From contig NZ_JANCOC010000004.1 in the NCBI RefSeq assembly GCF_024294905.1, forward strand, positions 123,711 through 183,834: a stretch of 60,124 nt of DNA. Direction: 5' to 3'. Below the pieces are notes generated by a model, which worked only from the letters and a program-made list of their open reading frames with translations, was not told the DNA's origin and made no database searches. Position numbers and translations under genes: made by a program. This stretch comes from Rothia gullae. GTDB taxonomy: Bacteria; Actinomycetota; Actinomycetes; Actinomycetales; Micrococcaceae. Within the stretch, counting starts at the first letter, position 1; every line of letters begins with the position of its first letter. Shown piece by piece: positions 43,583 to 53,676 of the stretch.

Positions 43583-44776
43583 TTAGCTACAACGGTTCGG
43601 GTGCTTAGAACACCACTGGTTGTACTCTTCAACGTAACGCTGGTGCTCAGCGTACGTGCGGGAGTACTTAGTCTCACCGGAATCCAGGTCCACAGTCACC
43701 CAGTAGAAGTACGGGTTCTTCTCAGGAGCCGCGGCAGCCTTAATCGAAGCCAGCTGCGGGGAACCAATCGGGCCCTTCGGAAGACCCTTATTCGCATAAG
43801 TGTTGTACTTATTGCTCTTATCGGCCTTCTGCTCTTCAGTCAGGTGGTACGAACGGACACCCAGACCGTAAGTCACGGTCGCATCCGACTGAATCAGACC
43901 CGACGTCTCACCATCGGGGGTGTTCAGACGATTCTCAATGATGCCTGCAACCGCCACGTAGTCCTTCGGCTGAGCCTCAAGCTCCACGATGGAGGCAACA
44001 GTCAGAACCTCAAAAATCTTCTGGTCGCCGCTCACGCCGGCTTCCTTCAGGTCAGCCTTGGTCTTATCAACCATGGTCTGAATGACCTTCTTGATGTCGG
44101 TGTCCTTCGGGAAGCGGTACTCACCCGGGTGCAACCAACCCTCAATCGAGGGGAAGTTGCTCGGCACACCGTACTGGGTGTAGTTGCTGACCGCGTCCTC
44201 AACCTGCTTGCGGGTAAACGCACCATCGGAGCCAGAAACAATCAGGTCGATGGTCTCGCTCACGCGCTTACCCTGCGGAATCGCCAGGTACAGGACGTTG
44301 CTGTTCGCATCAATAATGGTCGTAATCGCGCTCGAGCTGCTCATGTGCTGCTGCAGTTCATAGGTGCCAGGCTGCAAGTACTTACCCTTGCTCTCCTTGG
44401 TGTACACCTCGACGAACTTATCAGCATCAGCAATAACTCCAGCCTCTTCCAGCTCATGCGCCACCTGCGCGGTGGACTGACCGGAACGAATCGTGAACGT
44501 CACGGTCGTGCCGTTACCTCCACCCGAGTAATCACGATTCTTGAACGGGTCGTAGCGAGTAATCAGGGCACCAGAAATGATGACCAGAGCCACGATAAAC
44601 AGGGAAATTGCGCTCAGCAAAACCGCGTGGCGGCGGCGCTTACGCGCACGCAACGTATCCACCGACACGATTTCCTGTTCCATCGTGATGCCGATAATAC
44701 CCTTACGTTGGTCCTCGGCCGTGGGCCTAAAGAGGTCGAGCCCGCTCTCTTCGGGCTGTTTATTCTGTTCGGTCAC
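43583..44776 (-). CDS. mltG: Endolytic murein transglycosylase MltG
   Basis: Membrane-anchored enzyme that cleaves nascent glycan strands, setting peptidoglycan chain length. The 397-residue product has a cytoplasmic N-terminus, one membrane helix (HAVLLSAISLFIVALVIISG, about 50-70), a LysM-like region (FTIRSGQSTAQVAHELEEAG), and the catalytic YceG domain with FPSIEGWLHPGEYRFP, LTVASIVELEA containing the catalytic Glu, and GLPKGPIGSPQLASIKAA. Overlaps ruvX by 4 bp. Confidence 0.95.
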   Translation of the reverse strand: MTEQNKQPEESGLDLFRPTAEDQRKGIIGITMEQEIVSVDTLRARKRRRHAVLLSAISLFIVALVIISGALITRYDPFKNRDYSGGGNGTTVTFTIRSGQSTAQVAHELEEAGVIADADKFVEVYTKESKGKYLQPGTYELQQHMSSSSAITTIIDANSNVLYLAIPQGKRVSETIDLIVSGSDGAFTRKQVEDAVSNYTQYGVPSNFPSIEGWLHPGEYRFPKDTDIKKVIQTMVDKTKADLKEAGVSGDQKIFEVLTVASIVELEAQPKDYVAVAGIIENRLNTPDGETSGLIQSDATVTYGLGVRSYHLTEEQKADKSNKYNTYANKGLPKGPIGSPQLASIKAAAAPEKNPYFYWVTVDLDSGETKYSRTYAEHQRYVEEYNQWCSKHPNRCS

Positions 44777-45336
44777 TGAAGGTTCTCCGTTTCGTTGACG
44801 GCACCAACCGCGGTCCCTTCTGACTCGGACGGTCGGTTTTCTTCGTGGGCCGGATCGCTCACCTTGTACCCGGCTACGGACTGCCCCGCCTTGAGGGCAT
44901 CCAGGCTGTACTGCAAAATGTTCACAGCCGCCACCTGGTCAACCATAGTCTTGAAATCTCGGCTGGAAACCCCAGCCTCGTGCAGTGCACGGTGAGCGCT
45001 CACGGTGGTGAGTCGCTCATCCACCAGCCAAATGTTAATGTGTGTATTCTCTTCGGCATCCAGCTCGGAGCGCAGAGCCTGAGCGTACTCCCGAGCCATT
45101 TCCGTGGAGAGAGAATCCCCACCACGCATAGTCTTCGGAAGCCCGACGAAAACCTCCACCACCTCGTTCACCTCAATCAGCTTACGCAAAACACGGCGGT
45201 CAGAGTTCTTCTTCGCGTCGCGGCGCAACGTCTTGAGCGGGGTGGCGAGAATACCGTCGGGGTCGCTGAGGGCGGTGCCGACGCGGGCATTACCCACATC
45301 GACACCCATCCGCACTCCGCGCTGGAATTCTGCCAT
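44773..45336 (-). CDS. ruvX: Holliday junction resolvase RuvX/YqgF
   Basis: RNase H-fold nuclease of 187 residues, implicated in Holliday-junction resolution and 16S rRNA maturation. GVDVGNARVGTALSDPDG near the start, FVGLPKTMRGGDS and WLVDERLTTVSAHRAL with conserved acids, and MVDQVAAVNILQ. An acidic tail follows the core. Lies 2 bp after alaS and overlaps mltG; the alaS-ruvX-mltG order is conserved in actinobacteria. Confidence 0.94.
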   Translation of the reverse strand: MAEFQRGVRMGVDVGNARVGTALSDPDGILATPLKTLRRDAKKNSDRRVLRKLIEVNEVVEVFVGLPKTMRGGDSLSTEMAREYAQALRSELDAEENTHINIWLVDERLTTVSAHRALHEAGVSSRDFKTMVDQVAAVNILQYSLDALKAGQSVAGYKVSDPAHEENRPSESEGTAVGAVNETENLQ

Positions 45337-45338
45337 GT

Positions 45339-48026
45339 TTAGGCCTGAGCCTGTGCGATAGCGTCGCGGACAGCATCCAGTGCAGCACCAATCTTGGATG
45401 CGTCCTGGCCACCACCCTGAGCGACGTCGTCCTTACCGCCGCCACCGCCGCCGAGAACACCGGCAGCGACGCGGACCAGAGCGCCAGCCTTCACGCCAGC
45501 CTCACGAGCACCCTCGTTGGTTGCCACCAGGACGACGGGGCGACCATTAGCCACACCCACCACGGCAACAACAGCGGCCTCGGAGCCGAAGCGCGAACGC
45601 AGATCCAGAGCCAGGTCCCGAACGCCGTTAGCGTCCAGTTCGCCAGCGTCATGCGCCAGAACGCGAACAGATCCGATGGTCTGTGCGTTCTCCAGCAGCT
45701 TGCCAGCCTCAGCCTGCAGCTTCTCGCGGCGCAGCTGAACCAGTTCCTTCTCAGCAGCCTTCAGCTTAGACAGAGTCTGGTTAATCTTCTCCGGCAGATC
45801 AGCGGAAGACTGAACCTTCATCAGGCCGGTCAGCTGGTTCACCAGGGTACGCTCAGCAGCCAGGTGGTTGAAGGAGTCCAGACCCACCAGAGCCTCAACA
45901 CGGCGGTTACCGGAGCCAACAGAACCCTCAGTCAGCAGGGTCAGCGAACCAATCTCAGCGGACGAACCAACGTGGGTACCACCGCACAGCTCGCGGGAGA
46001 ACTCGCCGCCGATTTCAACAACACGCACCACGTCGCCGTACTTCTCACCGAAGAGGCTCATAGCGCCCAGAGCCTTAGCCTCAGCAATCGGCATCTCATG
46101 AGTAATCACCTTGTGGTTATCGCGGATCGCGAGGTTCGCAACCTCTTCAACCTCACGCTTAGCTGACTCGGACAGGCCCTCGCCCCACGCGAAGTCGAAA
46201 CGCAGGTAGCCTTCCTTGTTGAAAGAGCCACGCTGAGTAGCCTCGTTGCCGAGCACCTGGTGCAGGGCAGCGTGAATGATGTGGGTACCAGAGTGGGCCT
46301 TCTCACCGTCGCGGCGGCGCTGAACATCAACCTGTGCCACAACATCGGCACCGACGTGAACATCGCCCTCACGCACAACGGCGCGGTGAACACTCAGGCC
46401 CTTTACGGGCTGCTGAACGTCCTGAACGTCAATAATGAAGCCGTTTCCGGTAATAACACCGGTATCAGCAGCCTGACCACCAGACTCGGCATAGAACGGA
46501 GTCTCATCCAGGACAACCTCAATCTTGTCGCCAGCCTTAGCTGCGGGAACCGACACGCCGTCCACCAGGATTGCGCGCAGCTTAGTCTCAGTACGCAACT
46601 CGGTGTAACCGGTGAAGATGGAGCCACGCTCATCCACGAGCTTACGCAGCTCAGACAGATCAGCGAACGCACCCTTCTTCGCTTTAGCGTCAGCCTGCGC
46701 ACGGTGACGCTGCTCAGCCATCAGCTCACGGAAAGCCTTCTCGTCAACCTTCACGCCAGCCTCAGCAGCCATCTCCAGGGTCAGGTCAATCGGGAAGCCG
46801 TAGGTGTCGTGCAGAGCAAACGCCTCAGCACCAGAAACAGCGTTAGAGCCGTCCTTCTTAGCGGCAGCGACAGCCTCTTCCAGACGCTCAGTACCGGTCT
46901 CAATGGTGTGCAGGAACGCCTTCTCCTCAGCGTACGCAATACGGGAAATACGCTCGAAGTCGTCAGCAACGTACGGGAACGCACCCTTCATCGCATCACG
47001 CGAAGCCGGGAACAGCACGGGCAGGCAGGGCTCAGTAACGCCCAGCAAACGCATCGCACGAATCGCACGGCGCATCAGACGGCGCAGAATGTAGCCGCGG
47101 CCCTCGTTGGAGGGGGTCACGCCATCAGCAATCAGCATCAGCGAAGAGCGGATGTGGTCCGCAACCACGCGCATACGCACGTCATCCTCATAGCCCTCGT
47201 CCTCAGCGGACTCAGAGCCGTGGTACTTCTTACCGGACAGCTTAGAAGCAGCGTCCAGAACGGGGCGAACCTGGTCGGTCTCGTAGAAGTTCTCAACACC
47301 CTGCAACAGCATGGCAAGACGCTCAACGCCCAGACCGGTATCGATGTTCTTCTTCGGCAGATCACCCAGAATCTCGAAGTCATCCTTACCGATGCCCTCG
47401 CCACGCTGGTACTGCATGAACACAAGGTTCCAAATCTCAATGTAACGGTCGTCGTCAGCCGCCGGGCCGCCTTCCTTACCGTAGGCAGGGCCACGGTCGT
47501 AGAAGATCTCCGAGTCGGGGCCTGCAGGGCCGGGCTGACCGGTGGACCAGTAGTTTTCCTTCATGCCCATACGCTGAATACGCTCAGCAGGGAAACCAAC
47601 AGTCTTAGTCCAAATCTCGAACGCCTCATCGTCACCCTCATAAATAGTGACCCACAGGCGCTCCGGATCCAGGCCGAAACCGCCCTTATCCTGAGGGGTG
47701 GTCAGCAGCTCGTAAGCAAACGGAATCGCCTGCTCCTTGAAGTAATCACCAAAGGAGAAGTTACCAGCCATCTGGAAGAAGGTACCGTGACGCGCAGTCT
47801 TACCGACCTCTTCAATGTCCAGGGTGCGGATGCACTTCTGCACGCTGGTCGCGCGGGAGAACGGAGGGGTCTCACGGCCCAGGAAGTAGGGAATGAACGG
47901 CACCATACCGGCAATGGTGAACATAGCGCCGGGCTCGTTCGAAATCAGCGATGCCGAAGGCACCACAGTATGGCCGCGGGAAGCGAAGAAATCAATCCAG
48001 CGCTTGGAAATCTCCTGTGAGAGCAT
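45339..48026 (-). CDS. alaS: Alanyl-tRNA synthetase
   Basis: Charges tRNA-Ala and edits mischarged Ser; 895 residues, full length. Class II catalytic core at the N-terminus (FFASRGHTVVPSASLI, MVPFIPYFLG, GHGTFFQMAGNFSFGDY-type motif 2), GYILRRLMRRAIRAM, the editing domain with HSGTHIIHAALHQ and ELCGGTHVGS zinc ligands, and a coiled C-Ala region with a Gly-rich GGGGGKDDVAQGGG segment. Confidence 0.98.
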   Translation of the reverse strand: MLSQEISKRWIDFFASRGHTVVPSASLISNEPGAMFTIAGMVPFIPYFLGRETPPFSRATSVQKCIRTLDIEEVGKTARHGTFFQMAGNFSFGDYFKEQAIPFAYELLTTPQDKGGFGLDPERLWVTIYEGDDEAFEIWTKTVGFPAERIQRMGMKENYWSTGQPGPAGPDSEIFYDRGPAYGKEGGPAADDDRYIEIWNLVFMQYQRGEGIGKDDFEILGDLPKKNIDTGLGVERLAMLLQGVENFYETDQVRPVLDAASKLSGKKYHGSESAEDEGYEDDVRMRVVADHIRSSLMLIADGVTPSNEGRGYILRRLMRRAIRAMRLLGVTEPCLPVLFPASRDAMKGAFPYVADDFERISRIAYAEEKAFLHTIETGTERLEEAVAAAKKDGSNAVSGAEAFALHDTYGFPIDLTLEMAAEAGVKVDEKAFRELMAEQRHRAQADAKAKKGAFADLSELRKLVDERGSIFTGYTELRTETKLRAILVDGVSVPAAKAGDKIEVVLDETPFYAESGGQAADTGVITGNGFIIDVQDVQQPVKGLSVHRAVVREGDVHVGADVVAQVDVQRRRDGEKAHSGTHIIHAALHQVLGNEATQRGSFNKEGYLRFDFAWGEGLSESAKREVEEVANLAIRDNHKVITHEMPIAEAKALGAMSLFGEKYGDVVRVVEIGGEFSRELCGGTHVGSSAEIGSLTLLTEGSVGSGNRRVEALVGLDSFNHLAAERTLVNQLTGLMKVQSSADLPEKINQTLSKLKAAEKELVQLRREKLQAEAGKLLENAQTIGSVRVLAHDAGELDANGVRDLALDLRSRFGSEAAVVAVVGVANGRPVVLVATNEGAREAGVKAGALVRVAAGVLGGGGGGKDDVAQGGGQDASKIGAALDAVRDAIAQAQA

Positions 48027-48158
48027 CTCGTTCCTTATAGTAATCTATGCGAAATTCTAAATTAGTCTACTGACCTATGGTGCCTGCCCGAGAGCAAAAT
48101 GGCTAATCGAGCCAGTCTCGTACCGTGGTTTACGGGCGAAAACACCATCTTTTAAAAC

Positions 48159-48653
48159 CTAGTTGAAGAAGCCGTCACCGAGCTGACGATCACGCGCAAT
48201 ACGCTGCTCACGCGCTCGCTTCTGAGCCTCTTCCAAGGAGGCAATCTCAGCCTCCACCTCAATGAGTTCACGCTCAGCCAGGCGGCGGTTCGTGGACTCA
48301 ATCTCAGCCGAGCTCATCTGGCGGTCCCACGTATCCAGGGATCCAGGACGCAAATCCTGCTTCTGGCGCTCCACCTTAGCGTTGAGCTCCATCTCCTTCT
48401 CCTGCATACCCTCACGCACGCGGGCGGCGAACTCAACAGCACGCAGCGCATACGGCTGCAGGGGCTTGCCAATCGGCGATTCGAAGAACTTTCCCATCTG
48501 AGACTCCGGGTTAAGGGCAAGCTCACCGTGCTCACGCATGAGCAAGGCGCTGCCGGGGGTACGCTGAGCAGGTTCGGAGGTGGCACGCCTGGAAGCGAAG
48601 TAACCAACCGCCGCTCCGGCGCCAAGCAGAAGAGCTGAACGAAGCAGACCCAT
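48159..48653 (-). CDS. Conserved hypothetical membrane-anchored coiled-coil protein
   Basis: 164 residues: a short N-terminal hydrophobic segment (LLRSALLLGAGAAVGYFAS) then a long charged helical region with MQEKEMELNAKVERQKQD and RRLAERELIEVEAEIASLEEAQKRAREQR, likely coiled coil. I cannot name the family. Its ATG overlaps the stop of the DUF948 gene (TAATG), and the pair precedes alaS, an arrangement common in actinobacteria. Probably a membrane-associated partner of the DUF948 protein, by context. Confidence 0.8.
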   Translation of the reverse strand: MGLLRSALLLGAGAAVGYFASRRATSEPAQRTPGSALLMREHGELALNPESQMGKFFESPIGKPLQPYALRAVEFAARVREGMQEKEMELNAKVERQKQDLRPGSLDTWDRQMSSAEIESTNRRLAERELIEVEAEIASLEEAQKRAREQRIARDRQLGDGFFN

Positions 48654-49090
48654 TAGTTCTCACCGCCTGCAGAGTAAGAGGACTGTGCCGAACCGTACTG
48701 ACCGCCAGCGTGGGCGTTACCAGCGGTGCGGTGTGCATCGCCCGGCTTGCCACCGCGGAATGCCTGACGCACACCGTACGAGAAGGACGCAACCTTAATC
48801 AGCGGCTGACCCACAGTCGAGGTCACCAGCGAGGACAGCGCAGAAACGTTCGCGGACGCATCCGAAACATTCGAAGTGATGTCGTCAACCTTCTCCAGCT
48901 GCTCATTGGTGGTCACCACAGTACGGGTCACCTCTTCAATGAGAGGGCCGGTGCTCTGGTTCAGCGAACGAATCGTCACGATAAGCTCATCAAACACCTT
49001 GGTCAGGCGAATAATGGGTAGCGCAAGCAGAGCCACCAGAATCGCAAAAACTCCTGCTGCAATCAGGCCCGCAATATCTCCGCCGGTCAT
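48653..49090 (-). CDS. DUF948 family membrane protein
   Basis: 145 residues. An N-terminal membrane helix (IAGLIAAGVFAILVALLALPIIRLTKVF) and a helical region with many Thr/Ser/Asn (TNEQLEKVDDITSNVSDASANV) typical of DUF948, then a Gly-rich tail. Function unknown. First gene of the pair upstream of alaS. Confidence 0.85.
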   Translation of the reverse strand: MTGGDIAGLIAAGVFAILVALLALPIIRLTKVFDELIVTIRSLNQSTGPLIEEVTRTVVTTNEQLEKVDDITSNVSDASANVSALSSLVTSTVGQPLIKVASFSYGVRQAFRGGKPGDAHRTAGNAHAGGQYGSAQSSYSAGGEN

Positions 49091-49395
49091 CTATAACCCC
49101 ATTCCGCTCAATGCATGATGCTTATCAATAGTCGTACAAGGCTGGACGCCACCGTGGCGCGCAGCCGGATCGTGCATACAGTTCAGGACTATATACACAG
49201 CTCAATCCCCTATTTTAGTCGAAAAATCCTTCAAGCGCCCCCTAAACTCTCATGAAACTCCCAGCGACGGAAGATTCACAGGTTCTGCAGCGCCACAGCC
49301 CTGTAGTGTATAAGCCCCAAAAACCCACGCGTTAAACGGGAACAACCCGCCCCCACCGAACGGTGCAGGACGGGTTGCTTCTCGAAAAATCGAGA
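49091..49395 (-). terminator. Gap with rpsD terminator
   Basis: A hairpin at 49343-49377 (CAACCCG / CGGGTTG with inner CACC / GGTG) followed on the minus strand by TTCCCGTTT ends rpsD. The rest is A+T-richer and must contain the DUF948-alaS promoter; no clear hexamer pair and no gene seen. Confidence 0.6.
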
Positions 49396-50028
49396 TTATG
49401 CCAGACGCGAGTAGTACTCAACGACCAGCTGCTCGTCGCAGATCACGGGGATCTCTTCGCGCTTGGGCTTGCGCTCAAGCTTTGCGTGCAGCTTCTCGAT
49501 CTCAACGTTCAGGTATGCGGGAACCTCGGGCAGAACTGCCTGGTTCTCACCTGCAGCCGCAGCCTGGAAGGGGGTGGTCTTCTCAGCCTTGGGGTGAACG
49601 TGGATCAGCTGGCCGGGCTTGACGTGGAACGAGGGGCGGTCCACGCGAACGCCGTCAACCATGATGTGACGGTGAACAACCATCTGACGTGCCTGTGCAA
49701 TGGTGCGGGCGAAGCCTGCACGCAGAACCAGAGCGTCGAGGCGGGTCTCGAGCAGCTCGACCATGTTCTTACCGGTCTGGCCCTCGGTACGCTTTGCCTC
49801 GAGGTATGCGCGGCGCATCTGTGCCTCGCGAATGTTGTACTGAGCGCGCAGACGCTGCTTTTCCTTCAGCTGGGTAGCGTAGTTGGAGTCAGCCTTCTTG
49901 CGGGCACGGCCGTGCTGGCCGGGGCCGTAAGGACGACGCTCGAGGTACTTTTCTGCCTTCGGGGTCAGTGCAATGCCCAGGGCACGGGACTGACGCACGG
50001 TACGGCGGGGACGGTTGTGCTTAGCCAC
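49396..50028 (-). CDS. rpsD: 30S ribosomal protein S4
   Basis: Primary 16S rRNA-binding protein, 210 residues. It has the S4 core: RALGIALTPKAEKYLERRPYGPGQHG, RLRAQYNIREAQMRRAYLEA, and the S4 RNA-binding domain LETRLDALVLRAGFARTIAQAR with HIMVDGVRVDRPSFHVKPG. No zinc-binding cysteines (Cys-minus form). The start is a GTG with GAAAGG upstream. Encoded alone, away from the alpha operon, as usual in actinobacteria. Confidence 0.97.
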   Translation of the reverse strand: MAKHNRPRRTVRQSRALGIALTPKAEKYLERRPYGPGQHGRARKKADSNYATQLKEKQRLRAQYNIREAQMRRAYLEAKRTEGQTGKNMVELLETRLDALVLRAGFARTIAQARQMVVHRHIMVDGVRVDRPSFHVKPGQLIHVHPKAEKTTPFQAAAAGENQAVLPEVPAYLNVEIEKLHAKLERKPKREEIPVICDEQLVVEYYSRLA

Positions 50029-50708
50029 AATCTACCTTTCTATGTGAGGCTCCTGCACCCTCACGGGTGGGGCCTCGATCTGTTGAATACTGGCCTCCTC
50101 GGTTGACCCCGCCGGAATCCGTACGCGACCAGTTCGGTCGTTACTGTACGGCGGTGGGGCGGAGAGCTCGGGGCAGAGTACCCCGTAGCTACATTACTGA
50201 CGCTCGCACGAATGCGGGCATAGTAATTGCCAGACCCGTCAAGCTTACCGGATGCACCCGGGCTTTACCAGCCTTTTGGGAAATCTTTGATTCAAATCAC
50301 TGTGCGTGTGGGTTTTTGGCACTTACCCACACGACCCCCACAGCAAATATTTGCACCCGTCGGAGCTATTTAGGTGCGACTTTCCCGAAAAATTGCGACA
50401 TCAATATGTTGGAATGTAATCATTTCGTTATTTTTAACCTGTGTCTTTATGGGAATAGCTTGAATCAGGCCCCCATATCGCCTAGATTAGAAACCGTAAC
50501 AAGCTTGGCCCCCGCTCTTCCGGGAAAGCCGACGGTCAAGACGTCTATCACAACTCAAAACTCTGACGCGGTGCGCAGTACTACCGAGGTACTACGCACC
50601 GCTTTCTGTTTGCACTCAACCCTATACGGCTGCTTTCCTGCCGAGGCGCGCCACTCCCCCGGTGGTCAGCACTCAAAGTAGTGGACGACTCGATGGGAGC
50701 CACGTAAG
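50029..50708. other. Long intergenic region between rarA and rpsD
   Basis: 680 bp with no supported gene. It contains the rpsD leader hairpin (50046-50076: GAGGC / GCCTC outer and CACCC / GGGTG inner arms) directly before the rpsD ribosome binding site, an A+T-rich middle, and a hairpin at 50568-50602 (GCGGTGCG / CGCACCGC, inner AGTAC / GTACT) followed on the plus strand by TTTCTGTTTG. A plus-strand frame (50067-50681) looks non-coding. Confidence 0.55.
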
Positions 50709-52259
50709 CTAACGGGTCGTATCCTGCACCAGAGCCGCATCCAAAATACGGCGAATACGCTCACGACGCTCCGCCAACGTACGCTCAAAACCGTGCTGCG
50801 TCGGCTCGTAGTAGACCGTACCGCGCAGAGTATCCGGCAGGTACTGCTGCGCCGCCACATGCCCCGGCTCATCATGCGCATACACATACCCCACGCCGTG
50901 ACCAAACTGCTTAGCCCCCGCATAATGACCATCACGCAAATGCACCGGAACCTGACCCGAAGCACCCGCACGCACATCCGCAATCGCGCGGTTAATCGCG
51001 TTATACGCGGCATTCGACTTCGGAGCGAGCGCACAATAAATCACCGCCTGCGAGAGAATAATACGCGCCTCCGGCATGCCCACCAGCGCCACTGACTGCG
51101 CCGCAGCTGTCGCCACCTGCAACGCCTGCGGATCAGCCAGACCAATATCCTCACTCGCCAAAATCATGATGCGACGCGCCACAAAACGCGGATCCTCGCC
51201 ACCCTCCAACATGCGCGCCAAATAGTGTACCGCGGCGTCCGCATCAGAGCCGCGCATGGACTTAATGAACGCACTCACCACGTCATAGTGCTGATCGCCC
51301 GAACGGTCGTAGCGGATCGCGGCGCGGTCCACCGCCTCCGTAGCGTGCGCCAGGGTGATGCGCACGGGCACGGCAGGTTCAGAGGCCTTCTCCCCCGATT
51401 CCCCCGCCGGGTCTTCTGAATCTGCCAAATCTGCCAAATCCTCGGCGGAGCGGGCAGATTCTACCGAAACCTGTTCAGCCTCGCTAAACGCAATCGCAGC
51501 CGCCGCCTCCAGCGAGGTCAGGGAGCGGCGAGCGTCGCCTCCAGAAACCGCCGCGAGGTGGGCGCGCGCATCCTCATCAATAACCGCTGCACCATCAAAA
51601 CCACGCGGATCAGCCAACGCACGGTCAATCAGACGCTCAATATCGGACTGCTCCAACGAATGAACCCGCAACAGTAGCGAACGCGAGAGCAGTGGCGAAA
51701 TAATGCTGAACGACGGGTTCTCCGTCGTAGCCGCCACCAGAATCACCCAGCGGTTCTCCACGCCGGGCAGGAGCGCATCCTGCTGAGCCTTCGTGAAACG
51801 GTGAATCTCGTCGAGGAAAAGCACGGTAGTCGTGCCGTACATGTCACGGTCGAGCAGCGCCTGATCCATGACCGCACGCACATCCTTCACGCCCGCGGTA
51901 ATCGCCGAAAGCTCCACGAACTTACGACCCGGCGCACGCGCAATCACATGCGCCAAGGTGGTCTTACCCGTACCCGGAGGGCCGTACAAAATCACCGACG
52001 AAGGGCCAGCCGGGCCGGCGTTCTCCCCCGCCAACACGCGCAGAGGCGCACCCGGAGTCAGCAGGTGCTCCTGGCCGAGGACCTCATCAATCGTGCGCGG
52101 ACGCATACGCACCGCCAACGGTGCACGAGACGCCGAACGCGCAGAATTCGCACGCGACCCGGAGGCACGCGAGGAGGCGGGCTCCTCAGCGGGCGCCCCA
52201 ATCAGGCTCACGCGGTCCCCGTCATCGGGCAACTCAAAATCAAAGAGGGAATCAGCCAT
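50709..52259 (-). CDS. rarA: Replication-associated recombination protein RarA (MgsA)
   Basis: AAA+ ATPase of 516 residues related to clamp loaders, acting at stalled forks. Walker [16 protein letters not shown] near residue 95, [18 protein letters not shown] (Walker B), [11 protein letters not shown], and the C-terminal tetramerisation region with [23 protein letters not shown] and [14 protein letters not shown]. An Ala/Ser/Glu insertion occurs after the sensor region (about 230-265). Confidence 0.95.
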   Translation of the reverse strand: MADSLFDFELPDDGDRVSLIGAPAEEPASSRASGSRANSARSASRAPLAVRMRPRTIDEVLGQEHLLTPGAPLRVLAGENAGPAGPSSVILYGPPGTGKTTLAHVIARAPGRKFVELSAITAGVKDVRAVMDQALLDRDMYGTTTVLFLDEIHRFTKAQQDALLPGVENRWVILVAATTENPSFSIISPLLSRSLLLRVHSLEQSDIERLIDRALADPRGFDGAAVIDEDARAHLAAVSGGDARRSLTSLEAAAAIAFSEAEQVSVESARSAEDLADLADSEDPAGESGEKASEPAVPVRITLAHATEAVDRAAIRYDRSGDQHYDVVSAFIKSMRGSDADAAVHYLARMLEGGEDPRFVARRIMILASEDIGLADPQALQVATAAAQSVALVGMPEARIILSQAVIYCALAPKSNAAYNAINRAIADVRAGASGQVPVHLRDGHYAGAKQFGHGVGYVYAHDEPGHVAAQQYLPDTLRGTVYYEPTQHGFERTLAERRERIRRILDAALVQDTTR

Positions 52260-52361
52260 AGTCTTACTCTATCGTTTTGCAGGCTTGAGGTGGGCGCGGG
52301 GTGTGGATATACAGCAGCGGATTTAGCTCGCGGCGTGACGCCACACGGGTTTTCGATGGGG

Positions 52362-52426
52362 TTTCGATAGGTTAGTGTCTTCGCCGTGGGTTTTAAACCC
52401 CGGGGCAATCCACTAACCTATCGAAA
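52362..52426 (+). repeat. Palindromic repeat element, copy A
   Basis: 65 bp bounded by perfect 16-bp inverted repeats TTTCGATAGGTTAGTG and CACTAACCTATCGAAA. The interior reads GTCTTCGCCGTGGG, then a TTTTAAA core, then CCCCGGGG. It is 9 bp after the dtd stop. Related copies lie at 55631-55691 and 56811-56871. Confidence 0.85.
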
Positions 52427-52434
52427 GCGCCGGC

Positions 52435-52869
52435 CTAGAGGGTCTCACTATCGAGGATCAGGGTTACCGGACCGTCATTGACCAGCTCCACCTGCATGTC
52501 CGCGCCGAACACGCCGGTCTCCACGTGCAGGCCACGCTCACGCAGCGCCTGAACATAGTCGTTGAACAGCGGCTCGCTCACCGCACCGGGCGCAGCGGCA
52601 GACCAGGAGGGGCGGCGACCCTTCTTCGCATCCCCGTACAGGGTGAACTGGCTAACCGCCAGCACGGGTGCGCCCTCATCGAGCAGTGACTTTTCCCCCT
52701 CCAGCAGGCGCAGGTTCGCGGTCTTATCGGCAAGCTTCGCGATCTGCGCTGCACCGTCACCGTGCGTGATGCCGACCAGAACCAGGTAGCCGGGCTGCTC
52801 AATCGCCCCAACGGTCTCACCAGCCACGCGCACCGCCGCGCGGGTCACACGCTGAATAACTACTCGCAT
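52435..52869 (-). CDS. dtd: D-aminoacyl-tRNA deacylase
   Basis: Hydrolyses D-aminoacyl-tRNA (and Gly-tRNA-Ala), protecting translation; 144 residues. Starts [15 protein letters not shown], with the active-site [17 protein letters not shown] and the cross-subunit [11 protein letters not shown] (Gly-Pro motif). A palindromic repeat lies just after the stop. Confidence 0.95.
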   Translation of the reverse strand: MRVVIQRVTRAAVRVAGETVGAIEQPGYLVLVGITHGDGAAQIAKLADKTANLRLLEGEKSLLDEGAPVLAVSQFTLYGDAKKGRRPSWSAAAPGAVSEPLFNDYVQALRERGLHVETGVFGADMQVELVNDGPVTLILDSETL

Positions 52870-52957
52870 CGTTCACCTTTCAACTTGGAGCCGGCCTTCA
52901 CCGGGCTCATACATCTCTTTCGACACCACTCTCGGCAGCTGGTTTAGGGGAACCGCC

Positions 52958-53485
52958 TCAGAGCACACCGCGCAGTTGCACGGCACGCAAAAACTGGTTT
53001 GCCGCCCGCGGAGTACGAAACTCAATAAAATGCTTCTGCAGATGTTGCCCGCGAGCCTCCGCCAGCAATTCCCCGACATGAGGGTAGCTCCTCCACGTGT
53101 ACCGAATCATGTTATCCGGGTCGCGCAGAATATTCTTCAGCGGCGGCTCCACATTATCAGCCCACAGCCTCTGACCCGTCACCGCACGGCGCACCGTCCG
53201 GCGAACCACACGCCACATGACCACCGCACGGCTATAGCGCAGGTAAATCACCACATCCGCACGCTCCAGCAGGCGGCCACGCACCTGCGGATACTGCCAC
53301 TCCGTAATCCACGCAGGCCGCTCAATGAGCGCCTGAACATCCGCCTCAAAACTAGGGCGCGGAGTCCAGTTCGGACCCCAATGCAACGAGTCCATCTCCG
53401 TATGCGGAATGTCCAGGAGGCGCCCCAACCGCGCCGCGAACGTCGTCTTACCGCTACCGCTCGGGCCGGCAATCAGAATACGCAT
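52958..53485 (-). CDS. P-loop kinase-like protein (adenylate kinase / FlaR type)
   Basis: 175 residues starting MRILIAGPSGSGKTTFAARL, a Walker A at about 7-15, then DIPHTEMDSLHWGPNW and WITEWQYPQVRGRLLERADVVIYL. This pattern fits small P-loop nucleotide kinases annotated as adenylate kinase-like or topology modulation (FlaR-like) proteins; substrate unknown. ATG at 53485 has GGGGAGGGG upstream. Upstream in-frame sequence is unlikely to be coding as it contains the aspS terminator. Confidence 0.82.
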   Translation of the reverse strand: MRILIAGPSGSGKTTFAARLGRLLDIPHTEMDSLHWGPNWTPRPSFEADVQALIERPAWITEWQYPQVRGRLLERADVVIYLRYSRAVVMWRVVRRTVRRAVTGQRLWADNVEPPLKNILRDPDNMIRYTWRSYPHVGELLAEARGQHLQKHFIEFRTPRAANQFLRAVQLRGVL

Positions 53486-53540
53486 GCTCCCCTCCCCCTT
53501 TGGGTAGTACACAAATCGGCACGCACACCAGTTGATACAA

Positions 53541-53586
53541 AAGGTGGGCTGCGACCCTGCACCAGCAGAATACACAGCCCACCCTT
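53541..53586 (-). terminator. aspS terminator
   Basis: Arms AAGGTGGGCTG and CAGCCCACCCTT (one bulged C) with a 23-nt loop; minus strand continues TTTTGTATC. About 90 bp after the aspS stop. Confidence 0.85.
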
Positions 53587-53676
53587 CAACGGCGACCCCG
53601 GCACAACTCAACGCCCGCCGGGTTCACGCCGCACAGGCCCACACCCCTACGGGGCGCACGACCAAAGACTAGAGAA

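Noticed and set aside
50067..50681. Plus-strand 204-codon frame between rpsD and rarA
   Set aside because: Composition is unlike a protein, it starts in the rpsD leader hairpin and crosses a terminator hairpin.
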